From NCBI GenBank assembly GCA_024362935.1, contig JANCRA010000176.1:267485-331484 (forward strand): a DNA stretch of 64,000 nt, in the 5' to 3' direction. Both the position numbers and the translations under genes were made by a program. Of the stretch, positions 1 through 64,000 are shown piece after piece. How positions within the stretch are numbered: position 1 is the stretch's first letter; each line of letters begins with the position of its first letter. The stretch is from Setophaga petechia (Eukaryota > Chordata > Aves > Passeriformes > Parulidae). The notes beneath the pieces were generated by a model, which saw only the letters and a list, made by a program, of their open reading frames with translations, did no database searches and was not told the origin of the DNA.

Positions 1-450
1 TTCAGTACAGAGGGCAGCTGTAGATTGGGGTACAGGGGGTGGATATGGGATAGCACAGGCCCAGGGGTGGGTGCAGTATAGAGAACTCCATAGTGGGCAC
101 AGGGGATGGGTACAGTACACAGAGGAGCAGTAGGCTGGGTACAGTGTGGAAAACTAATTAAAAAGGGACTGGAGATGGGTGCAGCATGGAGTGGAACAGT
201 ACAGTGGGTGTCTGGGGACGTCACAGCACAGAAAATTGTACAGCACAGGAGTGGAGATTGTGTAATGTGGAGGGGAGCAGGAGATTGGGGTACAGGGAGG
301 GTGTGGTGTAGAGGGGGAACAGGATAGAATGGCCTCAGAGATGGGTACAGCAGGAGGCTGGGGATGAGTGCAGTGTAGAAAATGGTTTATCAGGGGCTGG
401 GGGTGGGCACAGTGTGGAGGGGCAGCCCTGGTGATGGGCACAGTGGCCCT
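1..450. repeat. Degenerate G-rich minisatellite, SMO intron 1
   Basis: The stretch is built from imperfect copies of short G-rich phrases such as GGGTACAGTGTGGA and GAGATGGGTGCAG, with no fixed period that I could establish by eye. It lies upstream of the first SMO exon in the window, so it belongs to SMO intron 1. The open frames on both strands carry no recognisable domain and are low-complexity artefacts. Confidence 0.6.
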
Positions 451-454
451 CCAG

Positions 455-897
455 AAGGGATCCCTAGTGCTGTGTGGGTGCTGTGGGGGCAGCAGGAGGG
501 TCCACAGAGGGGTTCTACTGCCATGTGGGTACTGTGGGGCCAGCAGGAGGGTCCCACAGAGGGGGTCCCAGTGCTATGGGGACAGCAGGAGGGTCCCACA
601 GAGGGGTCCCGGTGCTGTGGGGACAGCAGGAGGGTCCCACAGAGGGGTTCCAGCACTGTGTGGGTGCTGTGGGGGCAGCAGGAGAGCCCCACAGAGGGGT
701 CCCAGGACTGTGTGGGTGCTGTGGGGACAGCAGGAGAGTCCCACAGAGGGGTTCCAGCACTGTGTGGGTGCTGTGGGGGCAGCAGGAGAGTCCCACAGAG
801 GGGTTCCAGCACTGTGTGGGTGCTGTGGGGGTAGCAGGAGAGCCCCACAGAGGGGTTCCAGCACTGTGTGGGTGCTGTGGGGACAGCAGGAGGTGAC
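455..897. repeat. 52-bp VNTR, SMO intron 1
   Basis: About eight copies of a 52-bp unit that contains AGAGGGGTTCCAGCACTG and CTGTGGGGGCAGCAGGAG. Anchor positions 641, 693, 745 and 797 give an exact 52-bp step. The last copy ends about 40 bases before the splice acceptor of SMO exon 2. The unit is not a multiple of 3, so the overlapping open frames shift between copies and are not genes. Confidence 0.9.
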
Positions 898-936
898 TGT
901 GCCGAGGTTGGTGACAGTGCTGTCCCCTCCCTGCAG

Positions 937-5001
<4,065 letters not shown>

Positions 5002-5690
5002 TGCCAGAGGGGGCACCAGAACCCACCTGATCCCGCAGGGATCCATCCCAAATGTTCCACCCACCTGAGCACATCCCGTTTCTCCCCTTGGAGGATTTGT
5101 CTCCGTGCACTTCCCGGCCTGGAGAGGTTTTGGGATTCCCTCCAGCGTCACCGGGAGAAAGGAGCTGGCAGTGGGACCAGCCCCAGCTCCCACAGGGGTT
5201 TAGGGACCAGGGGGACACCTGGGGACAGCCTAGATCAGGGTAGATTTGGGGCAGCTCTGCCCCACCCACGGCTAGAGGTACGTAGAGCTCACCCCCACTT
5301 GTGCCAATAGCAAATTTTTTTAAATTTCTGATTTTTTTTAATGTTTGTATCGTGGTGCCTCTGCTCGGGGTGAGCCCAGCCAGGGGCAGCAGCAGCAGCA
5401 GCATCCCTGGTGTGCACCCCTGTTTTGGGTTCACCCCAATCCCTTCCAAGACCCCAAAGTGCCTTCCAGCTCCCCAGAGAGCTGAGCCAGACCCAGATCA
5501 GGATTAGTGGGGTGGCAGCACCAGGGAGATGGGACAGGAAGCACCTTGGGCTGCCTGGGTGCTCCTGAGCAAAAAAATAACCCCAAAAACCTCGGGGTGC
5601 TCGAGGTGAATCAGGGTCAGCAACCCCCGGAGCAAAGCTTTTTTTAATTATTTTTTTAGAATAAAACAATAAAAATCAAGTCACAGCAAG
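5002..5690 (+). other. SMO: SMO 3' UTR
   Basis: The stretch from the stop codon to just past two polyadenylation signals has no coding potential. It contains a short (CAG)n run at 5386-5400. The 3' boundary is inferred from the signals and not directly visible. Confidence 0.75.
5660..5673 (+). terminator. Two overlapping-range polyadenylation signals of SMO
   Basis: AATAAA at 5660-5665 and again at 5668-5673, about 660 bases after the SMO stop codon. They are followed by the CA-containing GTCACAGCAAG, a plausible cleavage area. T-rich DNA further downstream (5779-5809) may help as a U-rich element. Confidence 0.75.
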
Positions 5691-7380
5691 CCCAGCAGAG
5701 CCCTGAGGCAGGAGGGCTCCATTCCCTGCTGCTGTTTGGATTTTCCCTATTTTTGTAACTCCTGGTAGGCTCCTGGCTTTTTTTTTTTGGTTTTTTTTTT
5801 TTTTTTTTTGCTATCCCAGTGACCTCCACGGGTTCATTTTTGCTGTGTAAAGGAAAAACCCTCCTGTATCAGTATTAAATTTACAGATTTTCAATCCCAG
5901 TGGCTGCTCTGGGCTCTTTTGGGGAGGGATCCATGTGGGAAAACATTTTCTGGGGGGGGTTGTCCTTTCTCCTAAAAACCCTCTTGCTTCAAAAACTGCT
6001 TTAAAGTGTTTCAAAAGGCTTTAAAGCACCTTTTAAAATGTTTCAAACTGCTTTAAGGCACATTAAAAACTGCTTTAAAGTGCTTTGAGCCCCCTGTTCC
6101 ACCTGCAGGAGGGAGCTGTGAGGGGCTCTGGGGACATTTTTGGGGACAACTGGGCAGTTTTGGGGACAAATGGGGCCTTTGCCAGCAGGTGGCATCATGG
6201 GCTAAAATATCCCCCAAAATTTGGGGTTACCCAAATTTTGGGGTGTTCCTGGGTGGGGTCCCACTGAGGCATCTGAAGTTTCCCACGGTGCTGGTGCTTT
6301 TTTGGGGAGAAAAATGCTGCTTTTGGAAAAGATCTTTTTATTTTTTGCTTGAGAGCCATGCAGCTGCAGGGTTTGGTTATCCTGCAAACCAGACCCTGAA
6401 ATTTAGCTGGAATTGGTCAGTGAAAATTGCATTTTCCCAGGATTTGTTATTTTTTTTGGGCTGACCGTGCTGCAGAGTCAAAGCTGGATTGTCCTGGATG
6501 AAACAAAATATTTCTCTCTATCTCCCTTTTTTGGGGCTTTTTTCTTTTTATATATTTTATTTTGTGGCTTTCTTAGTTAAAAACCCAGTTCTAACAAAAC
6601 TATTTGCCATTTTGAAACAGAAAAACTCACATTATTTTAATTTTGGAAGCAGCAGGAGATGTGCTGACAGCATCACATCCCCTCCCAAAAAACCCCACCT
6701 TGATTTGGTGCAGGGGGAGAAAATTTTAAAGGAAGAAAACAGCCCCAGTTTGCCAAAATCCAGCAAATCCCCCTGAAATATCCTTAGGGAACAGCTCCAA
6801 CATTCCCATGGGAGGTGCAGGAGAGTGAAGCACAGAGGATCACAATCTCCCAGCAACCCCCAAGGTTTCACTGGGGAAAAACAGGAAAATTTCAGGAAAT
6901 TTGGGTGATACTCCCTGTGGATTCACTTATTCCCTGTGGATTCACTGAGCCACTGATCCCCAGGGAGAAATTGGCATTTTCCACCCATCTGGTGGAATTA
7001 AAAGGATGAAATCTCAGCTGGAACAGAAAACAACCTGGAAAATGCAGGTTTTCCCTCCTGTTCTACCTCAATTCTGTTTGTACCCCAAACTCTGCTGTGG
7101 ATCTGCAACCAGCCATGGCTCTCAAGGACAGGAATTTTGCTTTTCCAAGGCTGTTTTCTCCCAGACTTCCAGGCAAAGCCATCCCAGGCTCTGTCAGGAG
7201 CGAGGGAAGGAGCCAGCCCTGAGCTTTGTGCTGCTCACAGAGCCCCAATTGCTGGAGCCTCCCTCCCCAGACAGCCTCTCCCTCCTCTCCTGATCCCCGT
7301 TGTTTTCCCAGATAAATCACCAGGCACGGCCTGGATCCCTGGGATAACCTCCCTGTGCTCTCCCTGCTGCCTCAGGGTTT
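5691..7380. other. Intergenic DNA, no gene seen
   Basis: It contains a poly-T tract (5779-5809), a small degenerate repeat of ACTGCTTTAAAG-like words (5995-6085) and otherwise single-copy looking sequence. Open frames are short and carry no recognisable protein. I see no RNA gene. Confidence 0.6.
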
Positions 7381-8003
7381 GGATTTTCTATTTTTCCCAT
7401 TCTGTGCTGCTTTAGTGTGTGGGTCTGGGCTTCATATGATGGGATGGTGAGCTCTGTGCACAGAGCAGGGAGACAAAACAATTCCTGCTCCAGCTGGGCA
7501 CCAAGGACAAATGCCCCAAATCTCAGCCCAGGAGCACAAACCCCGTGGGCTGGAGAGAGAAAAAGAAGCAGGGTGGGACTGCCTGGGCTAAAGCTGGGAT
7601 GGGACAATGAACTGCAAGATGCAAATGGAGCAGAACTGACCCCAGGGACAGAGCCCGGGAGCGCTCGTGCATTTTGGGGCCATTTGGGTTCATCTTGGGT
7701 TCATTTTGGGGCCATTTGGGTTCATCTTGGGTGCATTTTGGGGCCATTTGGGTTCATCTTGGGTGCATTTTGGGGCCATTTGGGTTCATCTTGGGTTCAT
7801 TTTGGGGCCATTTGGGTTCATCTTGGGTTCATTTTGGGGCCATCTGGGTTCATCTTGGGTTCATTTTGGGGCCATTTGGGTTCATCTTGGGTGCAGCCCT
7901 GGCTGGGCTCTGGTGCTGCCCGAGGTGGATCCGTGCAGGAGATCCTTTGGATAAATTCCTGCTTTATTCTGGAGCTCTGTTCTAGGTCAGATTCTCAAGG
8001 CAT
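7381..8003 (+). repeat. Dispersed repeat with internal 32-bp VNTR, inverted partner at 56767-57335
   Basis: From GGATTTTCTATTTTTCCCAT to GATTCTCAAGGCATCA the sequence matches the reverse complement of 56767-57335 closely. Inside, 7669-7900 consists of about seven copies of a 32-bp unit (CATTTTGGGGCCATTTGGG plus TTCATCTTGGGTT). Its long open frames arise from the repeat. The family is not recognised; it may be a mobile element or a duplicated segment. Confidence 0.8.
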
Positions 8004-8129
8004 CACACCCTGGCATTGATGGACATTCAACACCAGGAGTTTTGGGGTGCTGGCAGCAGCACAGGGCAGGAAAACATCATCTCTGCCAGTCTCATGATTT
8101 TGGGAATATCCTTTAAAAGGTGAGGAAGA

Positions 8130-9520
8130 TCCCATGCTCAGCCAGGTGGGCTCAGGGTCAGGATTTTGCCCTGGTCAAGGATGTGCAAAACAACCTGAGA
8201 TCTTTTTGTGGGATCTGAGATGATCAATTCCAGAGGATTTCTTTCTTTCCAGGTCAGCACAAGTTCCTCTCCTCAGCAAAGGAGAATCAGGGCTGGGATT
8301 TTTCCCTGGCCAAGGGTGTGCAAAACAACCTGGTGGGGTTTTTGTGGGATCTGTGGCACTAGGAAATTATAAATTTTAAAGGATTTCTCCATTTCAGGGC
8401 AGCACAAACTCCTCTTGGCAGAAGAGGATCAGGGTCAGGATTCTGCCATGGTCAGGGGTGTGCTAAACAACTTGGGATCTTTTTGTGGGATCTGTGGCAC
8501 CAGGAAATTATAAATTTTAAAGGATTTCTCCATCTCCAGGGCAGCACAAGTTCCTCTCCTCAGCAGAAGAGAATCAGGGTCAGGATTTTGCCCTGGTCAA
8601 GGGTTTGCAAAACAACCTGGTGGGTTTTTTGTGGGATCTGTGGCACCAGGAAATTATAAATTTTAAAGGATTTCACCATCTCCAGGGCAGCACAAGCTCC
8701 TCTTAGCAGAAGAAGATCGGGGTCAGAATTTTGCCTTGGTCAAAACAACCTGGTGAGTTCTTTCTGGGACCTGTGGCACTGGGAATTTATAAATTCTGGA
8801 GGGTTTCTCTATTTCCAAGGCAGCACAAGCTCCTCTCCTCAATAGAGGAAGATTGGGGTCAGGATTTTGCATGGTTTGCAAAACAACCTGGTGGGTTTTC
8901 TGTGGGACCTGTGGTACCAGGAAATGATAAATTCTGGAGGATTTCTCTATTTCCATGTTAGCACAAGTTCCTCTCTTCAGCAGAAGAGAATCAGGGTCAG
9001 GATTTTGCATTTGTCAGGGGTTTGCAAAACAACCTGGTGGGTTTTCTGTGGGACCTGTGGCACCAGGAAATGATAAATTCTGGAGGATTTCTCTATTTCC
9101 AGGTCAGCACAAGCTCCTCTCCTCAGCAGAGGAGAATCAGGGTCAGGATTTTGCATTTGTCAGGGGTTTGCAAAACAACCTGGTGGGTTTTCTGTGGGAC
9201 CTGTGGTACCAGGAAATGATAAAATCTGGAGGATTTCTCTATTTCCAGGTCAGTACAAGCTCCTCTCCTCAGCAGAGGAGGATCAGGGTCGGGATTTTGC
9301 CTTGGCCAAAGCAACCTGGTGGGTTTTTTGCGGGATCTGTGGCAGCAGGAAATGACAAATTTTGGAAGGTTTCTCTATTTCCAAGGCAGCACAAGCTCCT
9401 CTCCTCAGCAGAGGAAGATCAGAGTCGATATTTTACATTATTAGGGGTTTGCAGAACACCCTGCTGGGGTTTTTTGTGCGATCTGAGACGATAAATCCCG
9501 GCTGATTCCGCACCTCGGGT
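8130..9520. repeat. About 141-bp tandem array, 10 copies
   Basis: The phrase TTGCAAAACAACCTGGTGGG recurs near 8184, 8318, 8463, 8604, 8740, 8876, 9020, 9163, 9303 and 9445, giving steps of 134-145 bases. Each unit also holds CAGCACAAGCTCCTCTC and a GATAAATTCTGGAGG-like segment. Copies from about 8870 to 9250 are the most alike. It lies between SMO and AHCYL2. Confidence 0.92.
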
Positions 9521-9944
9521 CAGCACCACCTCCCTGCTCAGCAGAACCGCGGCGCCGCAGCAGCAGCCGCGACCTTTCCTGCTCTCCATGCGAGGGGAGG
9601 GATTTTCCTCCATCCTCGAATCCCTCCGTTCCCGTTCCAGAGGGCGGTCCTGAGCCGGGATCGGCCCCGAGCCGGAGTTTTGTGATCCCGGAGAGAGGCA
9701 GGGATGGGTTGTGGGCTCGATCCCGTCCAGCAGGAATCAGCTTTATCTCGGGAATTGTGCTCATCGCACTGCGGGCTCACAGGGATGTGCTGCTTCTCCT
9801 CTAGCTCCGATCCCCTCTGGAATTCCTGCTCCTCTCCCATGCCTCTTTCCTCCCTGAAATCCTCCCTCAGCTTCTCCGCTGTTTCCATCTCTCCCCTCCC
9901 TCCTGGGTTTTGGGGAGGTCTCTGTGGATTCCTTCCCTCCCTCC
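9521..9944. other. Intergenic DNA, no gene seen
   Basis: GC-richer sequence (GCGGCGCCGCAGCAGCAGCC near 9550) without a recognisable coding exon or RNA gene. The 124-codon open frame starting at 9704 continues into the adjacent repeat array and has no domain. Confidence 0.5.
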
Positions 9945-10945
9945 TCTCCTCCAGCTCATCCCAAACACCGAGCTTGCCGAGCTTTGAGAATTTCCTCTCC
10001 ATCTCATCCCAAACACCGAGCTTTGAGAATTTCCCCTCCTGCATCTCATCCCAAACACCGAGCTCCCCTCAGATTTGAGTTTCCTCTCCATCTCATCCCA
10101 AACACTGAGCTCCCCTCAGATTTGAGTTTCCTCTCCATCTCATCCCTAACACCGACCTCGCTGAGCTTTGAGAATTTCCTCTCCGTCTCATCCCAAACAC
10201 CGACCTCGCCTGAGCTTTGAAAATTTCCTCTTCATCTCATCCCAAACGCTGAGCTTTAAGAGTTTCCTCTCCATCTCATCCCAAACACTGAGCTTTGAGA
10301 ATTTCCTCTCCATCTCATCCCAAACACCGAGCTCCCCTGAGCTTTGAGAATTTCCTCTTCATCTCATCCCAAACACTGAGCTCCCCTCAGATTTGAGTTT
10401 CCTCTCCATCTCATCCCAAACACTGAGCTTTGAGAGTTTCCTCTCCAGCTCATCCCGAACACTGAGCTCCCCCGGGCTTTGAGAATTTCCTCTTCATCTC
10501 ATCCCAAACGCTGAGCTTTAAGAGTTTCCTCTCCATCTCATCCCAAACACCGAGCTCCCCTCAGATTTGAGTTTCCTCTCCATCTCATCTCAAACACTGA
10601 GCTCCCCCAGGCTTTGGGAGTTTCCTCTCCATCTCATCCCAAACACTGAGCTTTGAGAATTTCCTTTCCATCTCATCCCAAACACTGAGCTCCCCCGGGC
10701 ATTAAGAGTTTCCTCTCCATCTCATCCCAAACACCGAACACCGAGCTTGCTGAGCTTTGACAGTTTCCTCTCCATCTCATCCCGAGCACTGAGCTCCCCC
10801 GGGCTTTGAGAGTTTCCATCTCATCCCAAACACCGAGCTCGCCTGAGCTTTGAGAATTTCCATCTCATCCCAAACACCGAGCTTTGAGAATTTCCTCTCC
10901 ATCTCATCCCAAACACCGAGCTCCCCTGGGCTTTGAGAGTTGGGC
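9945..10945. repeat. 40-60 bp minisatellite array
   Basis: More than twenty imperfect copies of TCTCATCCCAAACACCGAGC followed by CCCCTGAGCTTTGAGAATTT or a shortened form, then CCTCTCCA. Unit length varies because the CTCCCCTCAGA segment is present or missing. Confidence 0.92.
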
Positions 10946-11249
10946 ACTTGAGGATTGGAATTGGCACTTGAGAATTGAGAATTAATTAAGCTCTCACCCA
11001 CCAACAGCTCCAAGTTCTTCTCACAGGGCTGATCTCAATAAATAGCAATAATAAGAGGATGGGTTTGTGCTCCAGAAGAGGCACATTCACAGAGAATGGG
11101 ATTTAGAAAAGGTGGTAGAACTGAAGTAATTAAATGTAAATCATGAACGTGGTGGTTTATTACTGATTTGTGCCTGCAGGCTGAGCTCAGTGCCTGGCAG
11201 GACAGCAAGTCCCAGGAGTTTGGATGGCACATTCCCCATGCCAGGATGT

Positions 11250-11835
11250 TGTGGCTCCTCATTCCCATGGGTTTTCCTGGCGTTGGTTGGGATTGATGGT
11301 CCAGGAGGGCTTTTCCAACCCCTTTGGCTCTGAAATTCCACAATTTTGGTCCAGGCCTGGGGGGCTTCCTGGCCAGGCCACAACACCGTGGGGACACCAA
11401 GGCCTGTGACAGATTGAGTCCAGAGAAGGGACAAAGGAGCTCTGGGAAGGGTCTGGAGCCCCAGGAGGGGCTGAGGGAGCTGGGAAGGGGCTGAGCCTGG
11501 AGCAAAGGAGGCTCAGGGGGCCCTGGGGGCTCTGCACAAGTCCCTGCCAGGAGGGGACAGCCCAGGGAACAGGGACAGGAGCAGAGGGAACGGCCTCAGG
11601 CTGGGCCAGGGCAGCTCAGGGTGGGCACAGCAGGAATTTCCCCATGGAAAGGGCGGTCAGGCCTTGGCAGGGGCTGCCCAGGGAGGTTTGGAGCTCCCAT
11701 CCCTGGAGGCGTCCAAGGAATCCCCGGATGTGGCACTCAGGGCTCTGGGCCGATAACATAAGGGGGGGATCAGGCACACCTTGGTCTCGATGGTCTCGAA
11801 GCTCTTGTACCACCTCAGTGCTTCTGCGAATCCAT
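11250..11835 (+). mobile_element. CR1 LINE 3' region
   Basis: From about 11398 the sequence follows the chicken-repeat-1 3' region: GAGTCCAGAGAAGGGACAAA, CTGAGGGAGCTGGGAAGGGG, CTCAGGCTGGGCCAGGGCAG, GGGCTGCCCAGGGAGGTTTG and a terminal GTCTCGAAGCTCTT segment. A second, more decayed CR1-like end (GATGGTCCAGGAGGGCTTTT) precedes it at 11300. The element is truncated and carries no open reading frame of its own. It stops about 50 bases before the AHCYL2 CpG-rich promoter. Confidence 0.85.
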
Positions 11836-11887
11836 GCCCGGCAGCTGAAACACTAAAAATTCACCAAAACGAGAAAAAAACCCCAAA

Positions 11888-12117
11888 TGCCTTCTGGGGG
11901 CGGGTGGCCCCGGGGGGACTACAACTCCCATCAACCCCCGCGCGGTCCCGCAGGGGCTGCCGGGAGCTGTAGTCGCGACGGGGCGGAGCCGGGGCGGGAG
12001 GACTCCATGTCCCGGCATGCAGTGCGGCAGCAAGGGCGGCGGGGCGGGGCGAGGCGGGGCCGGCGGCCCGAAGGGAGCCGGAGCGGACCGGGCGCGGAGC
12101 CGGAGCAGTTGGCGGCG
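11888..12117 (+). promoter_or_regulatory. AHCYL2: AHCYL2 CpG-rich promoter and 5' UTR
   Basis: The GC-rich block holds ACTACAACTCCCA at 11918-11930, its inverted counterpart CCGGGAGCTGTAGT at 11960-11973 and TCCCGGCATGCAGTG at about 12010-12024. These match the halves of the ZNF143/THAP11-type motif (ACTACAAYTCCCAGMATGC). GC boxes follow (GGGCGGCGGGGCGGGGCGAG at 12035 onward). No TATA box is seen, as is usual for a CpG-island promoter. The transcription start itself cannot be placed from sequence. Confidence 0.7.
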
Positions 12118-63770
<51,653 letters not shown>

Positions 63771-63776
63771 GAAAAC

Positions 63777-63815
63777 AGTGTTCCCACACTTTATTCGTGC
63801 TTGCGCATCACAAAT
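63777..63815. repeat. 39-bp direct repeat, right copy
   Basis: Partner of 62561-62599. The sequence after it (63816-64000) is single-copy looking and lies in the AHCYL2 intron after the shared exon. Confidence 0.92.
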
Positions 63816-64000
63816 CCATGGGGATCCCACTGTAGGTTTGTTGCACATGAGGTTGGAGTCTCTGGGGACTTTGAAGGGCTCTTGGAAAGGGTTTCTCCTG
63901 CTGGAATCTTGCTGGATGGATTTTTGGAGTACGTGGCAGCTCACGGTGTATTTGGGGAGAATCTGGGTGGTTTCAGGGACCTTAGAGCTCACCTCATTCC

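Noticed and set aside
8130..9520. Regularly spaced repeats resembling a CRISPR array
   Set aside because: The units are about 141 bp with the 'spacers' themselves repeated, and the DNA is a vertebrate nuclear locus.

Overview
The window is vertebrate nuclear DNA, almost certainly from a bird and probably a songbird. It holds two same-strand genes, SMO and AHCYL2, which are also neighbours in that order in mammals (human 7q32, from memory). The dispersed repeats are CR1 LINE 3' ends on both strands, plus one LTR that resembles a songbird endogenous-retrovirus LTR family; it has TGT...ACA ends and a 6-bp target-site duplication. Intron-exon structure, CpG-rich first exons and the lack of any bacterial gene organisation agree with this.

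Layout. 1-936: end of SMO intron 1, made of G-rich minisatellites. 937-5001: SMO exons 2-12, that is all of the Smoothened protein except what exon 1 encodes. 5002 to about 5690: SMO 3' UTR with two polyadenylation signals. About 5690-11880: a 6-kb intergenic stretch with tandem arrays, a dispersed repeat and a CR1 3' end. 11890-12564: CpG-rich promoter and first coding exon of AHCYL2 (long-IRBIT). 12565-62239: a roughly 50-kb first intron, mostly tandem arrays and CR1 pieces. Near its end (60488-60544) lies a second, 19-codon first exon that would give a short-N-terminus isoform. 62240-62348: the shared second coding exon, with the PP1-docking and serine-rich phosphorylation segment. 62349-64000: next intron, mostly a (GATG)n-type array. 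The catalytic-like AHCY domain of AHCYL2 lies beyond the window.

Biology. SMO is the Frizzled-class seven-pass receptor that relays Hedgehog signals. AHCYL2 is a catalytically divergent relative of S-adenosylhomocysteine hydrolase, known as a regulator of IP3 receptors and ion transporters. The two genes are not functionally linked; they are only neighbours. No protein-coding gene was found in the minus strand or inside the large intron: the long open frames there are products of repeat units whose length is a multiple of 3, or of stop-poor low-complexity DNA.

Most notable: a one-base insertion that breaks SMO exon 4 (assembly error or real); a GC-AG intron in SMO; the alternative AHCYL2 first exon directly preceded by twelve 27-bp repeats that each carry a TATA-like motif; an LTR inserted into a CR1 element with part of that junction then present in three tandem copies; two pairs of inverted dispersed repeats; and a tandem-repeat load of about 28 kb, over 40 percent of the window by adding the listed arrays. 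I found no convincing new biological system. The unusual feature is the repeat landscape and its contact with exons and promoters.
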